Of a stretch of DNA of 64,000 nucleotides, positions 46,073 through 63,456 are shown piece after piece. The notes below the pieces were generated by a model that was not told where the DNA came from, searched no databases, and saw nothing but the letters and a program-made list of their open reading frames with translations. The translations under genes were made by a program, and so were the position numbers. Source of the stretch: Saccharobesus litoralis (GTDB taxonomy: Bacteria > Pseudomonadota > Gammaproteobacteria > Enterobacterales > Alteromonadaceae); contig NZ_CP026604.1 of the NCBI RefSeq assembly GCF_003063625.1, positions 2,232,001 through 2,296,000 of the forward strand. The letters are read 5' to 3'. Position 1 is the stretch's first letter. Every line of letters starts with the position of its first letter.

Positions 46073-48020
46073 CCCGATCTTCCGCACTTAATTATAGATA
46101 CAGGATATTTTGTGTGGTTGCGGCCCTAAATTTTTAAGTAGATCTGTTTGTTCGATAAGCTTATCCTGTTTTACGCGCACGACAAATGCCACCGCATAGC
46201 AGTGTATTTTTCTTCAAGTGATGGCTAGCTCAGTTGATATATATCTAAAGCTTCTTTGCCAAATAAGCGAATGATTTTCTCTTCTCTTTCACTGATATTC
46301 GCGACCCCAATGCCTTGTGTTCCTAAATCAACATAACTTATCCCTCGCAGCATTTGAAAGACCCAGCGTAATGTAGGCGATTGCGTGGGGTGCCCTAACT
46401 GATTGGGCAAGGTTTCGTCTTCTTTTGTTAATCTCGCTCTCAATTCGTATTGACCTAAGTTGTAAACCAGCAACGATAAACTCATGACCATCAGTAATGC
46501 GTCTATCCGTTGTGGGTTTTGCAGGTAAATGCGATTGCTTTGAAAGGATTTGTCTTTCATGAACCTGAAACCATTTTCAACTTGAGATTGTTGCTTGTAT
46601 TCCTTAAGCATTTGCGCGGGTGTTAAACTCGTTTTATTTGTGGCTAAGACGAATCGACCAAGTGGGTGCTTCGCTTGGGCTATGGCTTCTGCGTTTTCTA
46701 CAATGTCTGCTATGACCCGGTAACCTTTGAGTTTTTTATCTTCTGGCTTCGGTCTTCCTCGTTTTTCGTATCCCCATTGAGCCTCTATTTCGCGTTCAAC
46801 AACTTGGTGATACTTCGCTTTTTTAGCGGTATTTTTAAGTGCCTGTCTCGCGTCATGCTCACACGCATACAATGTCCCTGATACTTTTTTCAATGCGCGA
46901 GTTAATGCTTGATGTGCGTTATCGATTTTCTTTTCCAATGTTTTCAGTTGGCGAGCTTTACCTTGCTCAGAGCTGTATAGCACCCAGTTTTCATTCGGGC
47001 TGTCTTTGTCTTCATCGTTAATTTTGGCGTAACGATAACCGTTATCTAATTCGCACCATTCAAAAGCATCATCGCTTTTCGCACTATTTTGCTTAACTAT
47101 GTTTAAGGTGGCTGGCACGCGTGTCAGCCAATTCACGTTGGCATTTTGAAGCTTATTCGTGTTGTACAGCGCTGAATCAGCTACCCATAACATGTCTTCG
47201 CTATTATTGAGTTCTTCAATGAAGTTACGCATATAAGCAATGCTGTCATGAAATATCGTTTTGTCTGCTGCATTACCGTCATAACTTTCATAATAAATCG
47301 GAAGTCCTGCTGGGCCGTTGGTAATGAGATTAACAACCACTTGTTTCAAGTCGGGGCGATGGTCTTTGGAATACCCTTGTTTAGGTATTGGGGCATGCTT
47401 CCAATCACCATTGTATTCACCGAATAAGGCTAAGCTGGTGCTATCTAAATGATGGCTGGTGCTTAATAAGCCATGCTCTTGAATAATTTCAAAAGCTAAC
47501 TGACTAAATAAACGTGTCGTCCCGTGTTGATTCAGTTTATCAAGACATCGACCCAGCGCATCCTCATTCATATCATCGGCACAAAGCCCTGGCGCTATCA
47601 ATGCCTCTATCGGTTTGTCTTTAAAAAAGTCTGGGGTCATATACAAAGTCGCATTGGTGAACCCAAGACCATTCAGGATTAGCGCGCAGATCCGCTGCCC
47701 ATACGTAGACTTGGTTCGTTTATCCAATTTAATCGGCAGCATCAGGTCAATTCGCTGTGCAATTTTGTACTTTTTCAATAACGCAGCGACTAAACCAAGG
47801 TGATCCATAGATTGAATAGAGACTTGTTTGATTTGGGGCATTAATGGATCTGATAAATATAATGACAAGGATATTGTTATCTTAGCGAAGCTGTTTGAAA
47901 TACTGTGTGATCTGTAGCGTGAATAAGGGTGATCTTTTACTTCAATGCTTGTGATCTATTTCGCACAATAAAGTGACTTGCTAAATTTTCAACATTTGAG
48001 ATTAAAGTACGGAAGATGGG
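46073..48020 (-). mobile_element. IS1634-family insertion sequence, 1948 bp, with 5-bp target duplication
   Basis: The left end reads CCCGATCTTCCGCACTTAAT and the right end, on the other strand, CCCATCTTCCGTACTTTAAT. The two align over about 19 bp with one gap and a few mismatches. ATATA at 46068-46072 and ATATA at 48021-48025 flank the element. Removing the element and one ATATA restores an uninterrupted porin reading frame. One intact transposase gene is inside. Confidence 0.92.
46225..47868 (-). CDS. IS1634-type transposase
   Basis: This 547-residue DDE transposase is intact. The early part (STYGQRICALILNGLGFTNA) is the DUF4277-type N-terminal region of IS1634 enzymes. HLDSTSLALFGEY carries the first catalytic Asp, and LWVADSALYNTNKL the second. 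KQGYSKDHRPDLKQVVVNLI is the family's marker. The Glu region is around QSQVENGFRFMKDKSFQSNR. The gene starts about 150 bp from the right end of the element and stops about 150 bp from the left end. The neat ends and full frame suggest recent and possibly active insertion. Confidence 0.9.
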   Translation of the reverse strand: MSLYLSDPLMPQIKQVSIQSMDHLGLVAALLKKYKIAQRIDLMLPIKLDKRTKSTYGQRICALILNGLGFTNATLYMTPDFFKDKPIEALIAPGLCADDMNEDALGRCLDKLNQHGTTRLFSQLAFEIIQEHGLLSTSHHLDSTSLALFGEYNGDWKHAPIPKQGYSKDHRPDLKQVVVNLITNGPAGLPIYYESYDGNAADKTIFHDSIAYMRNFIEELNNSEDMLWVADSALYNTNKLQNANVNWLTRVPATLNIVKQNSAKSDDAFEWCELDNGYRYAKINDEDKDSPNENWVLYSSEQGKARQLKTLEKKIDNAHQALTRALKKVSGTLYACEHDARQALKNTAKKAKYHQVVEREIEAQWGYEKRGRPKPEDKKLKGYRVIADIVENAEAIAQAKHPLGRFVLATNKTSLTPAQMLKEYKQQSQVENGFRFMKDKSFQSNRIYLQNPQRIDALLMVMSLSLLVYNLGQYELRARLTKEDETLPNQLGHPTQSPTLRWVFQMLRGISYVDLGTQGIGVANISEREEKIIRLFGKEALDIYQLS

Positions 48021-49114
48021 ATATACCAATTGAGCCCAAGCGTATAGACACTCGCATCGACTGACTTACCAATGTTGACATGATTGAAGTTGCCATCCCC
48101 CTGCTCAGCTCGCATTGTTACCTGTAACACTCCGAATGCGGCATTGGTTTTTACTCGCCTAAATTTACCCTCGCGATATGGCCTTGAGGTTTGCCCATCT
48201 AAAAAGTAACCAGCCTCAACATACCAACCATTAGTATCTGTTTGCGTATCGTCTTCATAGCTTGCAACAAAATATTCAGATTGCAGATGAAGTGCTGAAT
48301 AGCCATAAGCGAATTCAATGTTAGCTAAATCTTTTTCGCCAGTTAAGCCTAACCCAGAACCCAAATGATAATAATGGCTAGGTTCAACAAAGTAGGAGTA
48401 AGTTATACGTCCAATAGCTGCATTCCCTTTAAAATCATTTTTATCATAGAAACCAAGCCAATAATTAATCTTATCACCCAACTTAGCTTGATAAGTGACA
48501 CCTTCCATCCGCCCATATTTATGATAATTAGCCACTCCTCCACGCTCAGTAAAAGACAGTGACGTATTGCCAGAAGCCCAGTTTAAACCGAAATGAGTTT
48601 TTTGCCGCCCGAGGATTAATTGACTTCCATTATCAAAACCGGAATAAGTAGCAACTAGATCTACAATACCATCGGCATCAAATGTTTCTGCTCTTAAATC
48701 AAAACGAGCCAGATAACCCCAATCATTTTTATCTCCATAAACACTTAACCAGACGCGGCGATAATTGGTTTCATTTATTACTTTTTTACCATTTAGCTGG
48801 GTACTGTCGTGATCAATTTGCACACGCCCTTTAACGTTAAACCAATCAGCGGCAAAAGAGTGACTTGAACAAAGTGTAAAACAAACAAGCAAAAATACAT
48901 TAATAGATAAGTTCATAATCCGGTAAAAGCTTATACTGAAAGTGACAATCTAAATAATCAAATATCGTTCCAACGACAAATGCTTAATTTTCTTACTTAA
49001 TTATTAAATTTGAATTAATTGTCTATGAAACCTACACAAAAAGTAGTTGCGCAAAATCAATATCGCTATTAATAATATAAATCTATTTGTGATTAATTGA
49101 GTTGCAATAGCAAT

Positions 49115-50428
49115 ATGATGAGAGACTTTTATGCTGAAAACCTTGCGCAAGTCAATCAAACAAACAGTGTGACCACTGCGCACGATATATTTAATGAAAA
49201 AGGCGTTATGGTTGTCTCTAGTGGTACATTACTAACATCTCAAACAGCCCAACGTATAGCCAAACACAAGCTAGCCCTTCCGCTTGAACATGCGATCCAA
49301 CTCGATCGTTCGTGTAATGTCGAACAAGATATCCTGTTACTTCCTGAGCATCCAGAGGTACAAAAGCTACTAGAGAATGGAGTAGGCTTAGGGCTATTTC
49401 AAGCCGCAGCTAAGCAATTAAACTACTATCCGTTACTAAAACAAAAGCTCACAGTATTAAAGCAACAGTATCCCAAAATCTATAAAAAATCGGTTATGGG
49501 TGCTTACATAGCTTTACTGTTAGGCCAAGAACAAACTATTCCAAGTGAAACACTGCGCCTGATATTTTTAGCTGCTATAGCTAGGGATCTTGGTGTTCTG
49601 CATATCGACCCTAATATAGTCAACAAACAAGGCGTATTAACAAATGAAGAAAAAAAGCAACTAGAAGGTCATGTCGCAATTGGTTACCATTTTTTGAAAC
49701 TGTTACCAGGGTTACCACCGAGAGTAGCTAGAGCGGTATTAGAGCATCACGAACGTACTGATGGCTTTGGCTATCCTAAATACAAAGCCCAGAATGAACT
49801 ATGCCGAGAAGGCCAAATAGTGGCTTTTGCTGATAGCTTTATTGGTATTTTTTATAAATATGTATTTGGCTTGCGATACTCAGTGCAAGCGATAGCATCT
49901 ATATTACAAATCAATGCGGGGATCCACGATCAACGCAATACTGATTCAGCCTTACGTTTACTCAACAAATTTATCCAACCACTACAACTACGGCATAGTA
50001 AACATGAACTTTGCGTGATCCGCGATCAAATCACTCAGCGCATGCGTCATTTAAATGAATGGTATAAACGAGCATTACAATTAAATAATAATATTCAGCA
50101 ACAGTGTAATAACTTTCATACTAAGCGCACGAATAGCTTGTTTGAGCGCATAAATGAAACCTTAACGCGCTCAGGGATCAATGACCAAAGATACGTAAAT
50201 TGGCTTCATAGCATAAAAGAAGATCAATTGACTAAAGAAGACAGTATAGAAATTGAACAATATGCCCTGATGCTTAACGAAGGCTCTTGGCAGTTGAACC
50301 ATCTAAATATGGCGCTATCGATGACCATCCAAACCTTGGAAATCAACAAAAAGGAATTTGCGGAAGACTTGGCTATGTTCGAGGTGTTAGAGACGCTTGT
50401 GAAACACTTTAACGAGGATTTGCTTTAG
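49115..50428 (+). CDS. HD-GYP-like protein with degenerate HD motif
   Basis: I prefer the ATG at 49115 to the TTG at 49097. The protein has 437 residues from there. An N-terminal region of about 130 residues precedes an HD-GYP domain (about 130-300). The cores EHHERTDGFGYP (HHE at 211-213, GYP at 219-221) and EGHVAIGYHFLKLLPGLP are present. The HD dyad is replaced: IARDLGVLHI has Arg157-Asp158 where H-D is expected. HD-GYP proteins hydrolyse cyclic di-GMP using a metal centre that needs that His. This one is more likely a binding or scaffold protein than an active phosphodiesterase. A helical C-terminus (about 300-437) follows. It stands alone, next to the rRNA operons. Confidence 0.8.
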   Translation: MMRDFYAENLAQVNQTNSVTTAHDIFNEKGVMVVSSGTLLTSQTAQRIAKHKLALPLEHAIQLDRSCNVEQDILLLPEHPEVQKLLENGVGLGLFQAAAKQLNYYPLLKQKLTVLKQQYPKIYKKSVMGAYIALLLGQEQTIPSETLRLIFLAAIARDLGVLHIDPNIVNKQGVLTNEEKKQLEGHVAIGYHFLKLLPGLPPRVARAVLEHHERTDGFGYPKYKAQNELCREGQIVAFADSFIGIFYKYVFGLRYSVQAIASILQINAGIHDQRNTDSALRLLNKFIQPLQLRHSKHELCVIRDQITQRMRHLNEWYKRALQLNNNIQQQCNNFHTKRTNSLFERINETLTRSGINDQRYVNWLHSIKEDQLTKEDSIEIEQYALMLNEGSWQLNHLNMALSMTIQTLEINKKEFAEDLAMFEVLETLVKHFNEDLL

Positions 50429-50495
50429 AAACTAAGCGTTTTTACCAACGCTTGCAAGCATAAATGCTCGCCTACTAGTTTTGATTGGCTAAAAC

Positions 50496-50530
50496 GCAAA
50501 AAGCCCTTAGCTAACGCTAAGGGCTTCTTT
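50496..50530 (-). terminator. Terminator of rRNA operon 1
   Basis: AAGCCCTTAGC and GCTAAGGGCTT form an 11-bp stem with a 4-base loop. On the minus strand a T-run follows. It lies just beyond the 5S gene and is repeated at 55859-55893. Confidence 0.92.
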
Positions 50531-50540
50531 TGGAATAAGA

Positions 50541-50657
50541 GCCTGACAGTGTGCTACTCTCACATGGGACCTCCCACACTACCATCGCCGCAATTGCGTT
50601 TCACTTCTGAGTTCGAGATGGAGTCAGGTGGTTCCGCAATGCTATCGCCGTCAGGCA
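50541..50657 (-). rRNA. rrf: 5S ribosomal RNA, operon 1
   Basis: The minus strand begins TGCCTGACGGCGATAGCATT and ends CACTGTCAGGC, pairing as the terminal helix of 5S rRNA. The inner text GAACTCAGAAGTGAAACGC is the universal 5S core. Ends are set by the terminal helix and may be off by a few bases. Confidence 0.97.
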
Positions 50658-50842
50658 TAAACTGTTATGTATTCAACTCTTGAGTTAAATACCAATTAGG
50701 CTTGTAATAAGTTCGTTCTTTATAGTTCGTTTAGTATTTATTAATAGGGTCTTTAGTGTCATTTCTCACACGACCTCCATGGATGGAGGAAGTGCAATGT
50801 AATTGTCTGGAACAATTACTGCCAAAGCCACTTCGGCGTTGT

Positions 50843-53715
<2,873 letters not shown>

Positions 53716-54011
53716 ATACAACCCGAAATAACCTTTCGATTATTCAAATCGTATAAATCAAAATGACACTTTCACGCGCCTATTAAATTTTGAATACTAA
53801 ATTCACTATATGGATGAACTTATTACTTTTGCCTAATTGTTAAAGAACATTTGGTTGCCTACAAGGATGTAGGTATATCGAATTCGTCAGGAACGAAATT
53901 CGATGAGAAACCAAACTGATTAACTCAATTTAGATGAGTCAATGATTTGGTCTCTAACCACTTTGGTAACTGCTTATCTGTGTGAACACTCAGTAAATTT
54001 CAAGTCTTAGG
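53716..54011 (-). promoter_or_regulatory. 16S-23S spacer of operon 1, no tRNA, with boxA
   Basis: The 296-bp spacer holds no tRNA gene. On the minus strand TGTTCTTTAACAATT near 53836-53850 is a boxA antitermination element. A CCTACAAGGATGTAGG palindrome lies at 53858-53873. In operon 2 the boxA core is changed from TTTAACA to TTTAATA. Confidence 0.8.
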
Positions 54012-55541
<1,530 letters not shown>

Positions 55542-55696
55542 AGTAAATCTGGGTCTCAATGAATTCTGATTTTTTACTCAACAACCAAAGTCGTTGAAGC
55601 AAGTTTTAAGACTGTATAAGTCACTCATTCTTCATCAAGTAATTTTTTATACCTGAATATTTACGAGTGCCCACACAGATAAGTAAGCTACCAAAT

Positions 55697-55709
55697 TGTT
55701 AAAGAACTG
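55697..55709 (-). promoter_or_regulatory. Leader boxA of rRNA operon 1
   Basis: On the minus strand GTTCTTTAACAA is a boxA-type Nus factor site in the transcribed leader, about 155 bp before 16S. The same site is at 61057-61069 in operon 2. Confidence 0.75.
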
Positions 55710-55758
55710 CACTTTTTAAGTGCTTCCTTCAAGGCCAGTGCCCTGAAGTGAGGCGCGC

Positions 55759-55786
55759 ATTCTACGCTAAACCTCTTTGATGTCAA
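55759..55786 (-). promoter_or_regulatory. Sigma70 promoter of rRNA operon 1
   Basis: On the minus strand TTGACA (55786-55781) and TAGAAT (55764-55759) are 16 bases apart, followed by the GC-rich discriminator GCGCGCC typical of stringently controlled rrn promoters. Only this one promoter is seen for operon 1, because operon 2's 5S terminator starts about 70 bp upstream. Confidence 0.88.
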
Positions 55787-55858
55787 CAACAGTTTTAAAC
55801 TTTTTTGACATTTTTTTGTGAAGCTCGATTATTAAAAATCATGTGCTTGCACTTATAC

Positions 55859-55893
55859 GCAAAAAGCCCTTAGCTAACGCTAAGGGCTTCTTT
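55859..55893 (-). terminator. Terminator of rRNA operon 2
   Basis: Identical to the operon 1 terminator: AAGCCCTTAGC with GCTAAGGGCTT and a T-run on the minus strand. It separates operon 2 from the operon 1 promoter. Confidence 0.92.
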
Positions 55894-55903
55894 TGGAATA
55901 AGA

Positions 55904-56020
55904 GCCTGACAGTGTGCTACTCTCACATGGGACCTCCCACACTACCATCGCCGCAATTGCGTTTCACTTCTGAGTTCGAGATGGAGTCAGGTGGTTCCGC
56001 AATGCTATCGCCGTCAGGCA
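55904..56020 (-). rRNA. rrf: 5S ribosomal RNA, operon 2
   Basis: Same sequence as the operon 1 copy, offset by 5363 bp. The terminal helix and 5S core are intact. Confidence 0.97.
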
Positions 56021-56205
56021 TAAACTGTTATGTATTCAACTCTTGAGTTAAATACCAATTAGGCTTGTAATAAGTTCGTTCTTTATAGTTCGTTTAGTAT
56101 TTATTAATAGGGTCTTTAGTGTCATTTCTCACACGACCTCCATGGATGGAGGAAGTGCAATGTAATTGTCTGGAACAATTACTGCCAAAGCCACTTCGGC
56201 GTTGT

Positions 56206-59078
<2,873 letters not shown>

Positions 59079-59374
59079 ATACAACCCGAAATAACCTTTC
59101 GATTATTCAAATCGTATAAATCAAAATGACACTTTCACGCGCCTATTAAATTTTGAATACTAAATTCACTATATGGATGAACTTATTACTTTTGCCTAAT
59201 TATTAAAGAACATTTGGTTGCCTACAAGGATGTAGGTATATCGAATTCGTCAGGAACGAAATTCGATGAGAAACCAAACTGATTAACTCAATTTAGATGA
59301 GTCAATGATTTGGTCTCTAACCACTTTGGTAACTGCTTATCTGTGTGAACACTCAGTAAATTTCAAGTCTTAGG
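59079..59374 (-). promoter_or_regulatory. 16S-23S spacer of operon 2, no tRNA, boxA variant
   Basis: The same length as in operon 1 and without tRNA. At 59202 the boxA core reads TTTAATA on the minus strand, where operon 1 has TTTAACA. Confidence 0.78.
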
Positions 59375-60903
<1,529 letters not shown>

Positions 60904-61056
60904 AGTAAATCTGGGTCTCAATGAATTCTGATTTTTACTCAACAACCAAAGTCGTTGAAGCAAGTTTTAAGACTGTATAAGTCACTCATTCTTCATCAAG
61001 TAATTTTTTATACCTGAATATTTACGAGTGCCCACACAGATAAGTAAGCTACCAAA

Positions 61057-61069
61057 TTGTTAAAGAACT
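61057..61069 (-). promoter_or_regulatory. Leader boxA of rRNA operon 2
   Basis: GTTCTTTAACAA on the minus strand, as in operon 1, before 16S. Confidence 0.75.
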
Positions 61070-61119
61070 GCACTTTTAAAGTGCTCACTTCAAGACCAGT
61101 GCCCTGAAGTGAGGCGCGC

Positions 61120-61147
61120 ATTCTACGCTAAACCTCTTTGATGTCAA
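61120..61147 (-). promoter_or_regulatory. Proximal promoter (P2) of rRNA operon 2
   Basis: TTGACA (61147-61142) and TAGAAT (61125-61120), 16 bases apart, followed by GCGCGCC; the same as the single operon 1 promoter. Confidence 0.88.
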
Positions 61148-61255
61148 CACCAGTTTTAAACTTTTTTGACATCGTTTTCGACGTTTCTTTTTTAAAGCTT
61201 GGTAGCGAAACTTGGTAAAACCGTTTGTTTGCTGCCCCGTCGTTGTGTGGCGCGC

Positions 61256-61283
61256 ATTTTAGGGAGTTTTCATTTTTGGTCAA
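61256..61283 (-). promoter_or_regulatory. Distal promoter (P1) of rRNA operon 2
   Basis: TTGACC (61283-61278) and TAAAAT (61261-61256) are 16 bases apart, followed by GCGCGCC. This gives operon 2 a tandem promoter pair; the corresponding region is absent before operon 1. Confidence 0.85.
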
Positions 61284-61431
61284 GCACTTTTTTGAAATAA
61301 ATTTGAAATAATTTGACCTTTTGTCTTTTTGCTCAAATACTGCGCTATATACGGTCAAATAAGGCCTTGATGTAAATAGCCTGTTATCAAAAGTAGGTTT
61401 TTTAAGCTTTTCAACGAATTGAGATTTAATA

Positions 61432-61977
61432 ATGGATAATTTAAAAAGTTTTAAAGGTAACACTCCCCAGCTAGCGGCTGGCGTATTTGTCGATTTTAGT
61501 GCTGTGCTTTACGGGGAAATTGAAATTGGTGAAGATTCAAGTATCTGGCCCTTAGTTGCGGCCAGAGGTGACGTTAACTATATAAAGATCGGGGCGCGCA
61601 CCAATATTCAAGATGGTTCGGTGCTTCATGTAACGCGTAAATCGGCTAACGAAGGTAAAGGCTACCCATTAATTATAGGTGATGACGTGACAGTTGGTCA
61701 CAATGCAATGCTGCATGGCTGTGTATTGGGTGATCGTATATTAGTGGGTATGAGTGCCACTATAATGGATGGTGCTATAGTCGAGAACGATGTTATTGTA
61801 GCGGCCGGTAGTTTAGTCTCACCAAATAAAACATTAGAGTCGGGCTATTTATATAGAGGCAGCCCTGCCAAACAAGCGCGTAAACTAACTAAGGATGAGC
61901 TCGCGTTTTTGAAACAATCTGCAGATAACTATGTGGTTCTCAAAAATGAATATTTAGCAGAGCTAAATAACGACTAA
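61432..61977 (+). CDS. yrdA: Gamma-carbonic-anhydrase-like protein YrdA
   Basis: This 181-residue left-handed beta-helix protein shows hexapeptide repeats (IWPLVAARGDVNYIKIGART, VIVAAGSLVSPNK). The metal ligands of the gamma-CA fold are His66 (LHVT), His90 and His95 (VGHNAMLHGC). It matches the YrdA/CaiE-like group. Activity is often weak or unproven in this group. It is divergent from rRNA operon 2; in E. coli yrdA also lies beside an rrn operon, which supports the assignment. Confidence 0.92.
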   Translation: MDNLKSFKGNTPQLAAGVFVDFSAVLYGEIEIGEDSSIWPLVAARGDVNYIKIGARTNIQDGSVLHVTRKSANEGKGYPLIIGDDVTVGHNAMLHGCVLGDRILVGMSATIMDGAIVENDVIVAAGSLVSPNKTLESGYLYRGSPAKQARKLTKDELAFLKQSADNYVVLKNEYLAELNND

Positions 61978-62037
61978 CCTTAGTTAACTAGTAGAACAAT
62001 GCGAACTTGAAATCAGTACCGTGATTACTAACACGAA

Positions 62038-62961
62038 CTAGTATCCGTTTTTGTTAGTTATGCGCCTCAAGGTTTCAATGCCATTATCTATCATGTACTT
62101 TTCAAACGCTTTTGATAGCAAACTTGGTGAACGCTTTACGTGTTTCACCAAGTACCAACTATTTTGAATTGGAAACTTTTCAACATTCAGTTTTATTAAA
62201 CCTGGCACTTGCCCATAATCTAAAGTATGGCGACTGAGTATTGATAAGCCCAACCCAGCGGCAACCGCATACTTTATCGCTTCATTACTTTCAATAGTCA
62301 TTTTTTCGTTGAAGGTAACGCCATGGGTTTGAAAAAACTCCTCTATACTGCGGCGCGTACCCGAGCCTTGCTCCCGCATAATAAGCGGATAGTGTGATAG
62401 ACGCGCTAAGCTAATACTTTCTTGTTGGGCTAATTCATGTCGCTCGGGTGCAACCACCACAAGTTCATTATCAAGAAAAGGTTGCGTTTCAATATCAACA
62501 TCTTCTGGGGTGTGGCTAAAAAAGTAAAAGTCATCTTCATTGGTATTAAGCCTTTTAATCACTTCTTTACGGTTACCTATTTTCAATTGAATATCAATTT
62601 TAGGGTGTTGCTTACAAAACGCGCCTAATAACAAAGGTAAAAAATACTTGGCTGTAGAAACTACACTTAGTTTTAACGTTCCAGAGTTAAGGCCTTTGAT
62701 ATCATCCAATTTGATACTCAAGTTTTTAAAGCTATTGTCGATTTCATCTGCACATTCTAATAGCGCTCTGCCCGCTTCTGTCAATTCCAGTTTTTTGCCT
62801 TTTGCTCGATACACAGGCAAACCGACGGTCTCTGTTAAGTTTTTCAGTTGAATCGATACCGAAGGTTGTGAAATGTGCAATTGCTCTGCCACTACAGAGA
62901 TACGATTAAACTCATCTAATGCTTTAACTAATTGCAATTGTCTAAAAGTAGGCGCCTTCAT
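62038..62961 (-). CDS. LysR family transcription regulator, CbbR-like
   Basis: This 307-residue protein has the winged-helix N-terminus (FRQLQLVKALDEFNRISVVA, then LHISQPSVSIQLKNL) and a two-lobed effector domain. REQGSGTRRSIEEFF and AVAAGLGLSILSRHTL are strongly CbbR/CysB-group-like. It may sense a carbon metabolite. It is divergent from ppc, with a 495-bp gap that includes the MITE-like copy. Control of ppc is possible but only suggested by position. Confidence 0.88.
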   Translation of the reverse strand: MKAPTFRQLQLVKALDEFNRISVVAEQLHISQPSVSIQLKNLTETVGLPVYRAKGKKLELTEAGRALLECADEIDNSFKNLSIKLDDIKGLNSGTLKLSVVSTAKYFLPLLLGAFCKQHPKIDIQLKIGNRKEVIKRLNTNEDDFYFFSHTPEDVDIETQPFLDNELVVVAPERHELAQQESISLARLSHYPLIMREQGSGTRRSIEEFFQTHGVTFNEKMTIESNEAIKYAVAAGLGLSILSRHTLDYGQVPGLIKLNVEKFPIQNSWYLVKHVKRSPSLLSKAFEKYMIDNGIETLRRITNKNGY

Positions 62962-63165
62962 ATAAATCTTTATCTATTAAAATCATAGTTAATATATATT
63001 GGAATTAATTTAATGGCGAATTTAAACTGCTGACTAATCGATAATGCAATGTGGTGTGAACATTGCTTTTGAACTGTTTGTGATTCGATACGTAAAACCA
63101 AGCTTAGAGTTGCTTTCCCAAATATTGAAAACATAGCTCGCCAGTGACGGTTTAGAGTGTGCATT

Positions 63166-63389
63166 TATAGTCAAAGCGATCAGGTTTTAGGGGAAGCCGT
63201 CAAAGCTACCGCATCCGTGCTCACGCTCCTTACCTACATCCATGTAGGCAAGCTTCGAGACCCCATGAGCATATGCTCTACTATGTGATTGGGGCTGCCT
63301 AAAGGGATTTAGGTAGTAGGACGACGCAGGAGCCAAAGTCGAGAGTAAGCGCTGACAATGAACCATAAGACCTGAGCGAGAAGACTATA
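63166..63389. repeat. MITE-like element, copy 2 (224 bp)
   Basis: Its ends are TATAGTC (63166-63172) and GACTATA (63383-63389). It matches the 26.3-kb copy in reverse orientation, with two extra blocks: one of about 50 bp holding the palindrome CCTACATCCATGTAGG at 63233-63248, and one of about 55 bp after the GAGCATATGCTC palindrome. It carries no ORF. It lies between the LysR gene and ppc and may supply or displace the ppc promoter. Confidence 0.75.
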
Positions 63390-63456
63390 TGTGCACCTAT
63401 TGATGTAACAACTAATTCGTAAATAAGTAAGCGGTATTAACTGCTGCGGAGGAAAC

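Larger units (their letters stand above)
45962..48916 (-). pseudogene. OprO/OprP-like porin gene split by an insertion sequence
   Basis: The 5' part (48916 to 48021) encodes a signal peptide (cut after SFA) and beta-barrel strands up to YTLGLNWYI, then four stray residues and a stop inside the inserted element. The missing 3' end lies beyond the element at 46072-45962: INPQAALMLSYMAAEQ, then EWRLRAQYIF and a stop. Joined, the text reads NWYINPQAALML, with the terminal Phe of outer-membrane barrels restored. QLILGRQKTHFGLNWASGN and the repeated strand pattern fit phosphate-selective porins O and P. The truncated product lacks the last strands and the C-terminal BAM signal, so it is probably not assembled. 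Confidence 0.92.

Noticed and set aside
53716-54011. tRNA gene in the rRNA spacer
   Set aside because: No 76-base cloverleaf and no T-loop GTTCGAATC-type signature on either strand; the ATCGAATTCG text is only a local palindrome.
61128-61463. 111-codon frame on the minus strand before rRNA operon 2
   Set aside because: It covers both rrn promoters and their upstream region and overlaps the yrdA start; it has no recognisable family.
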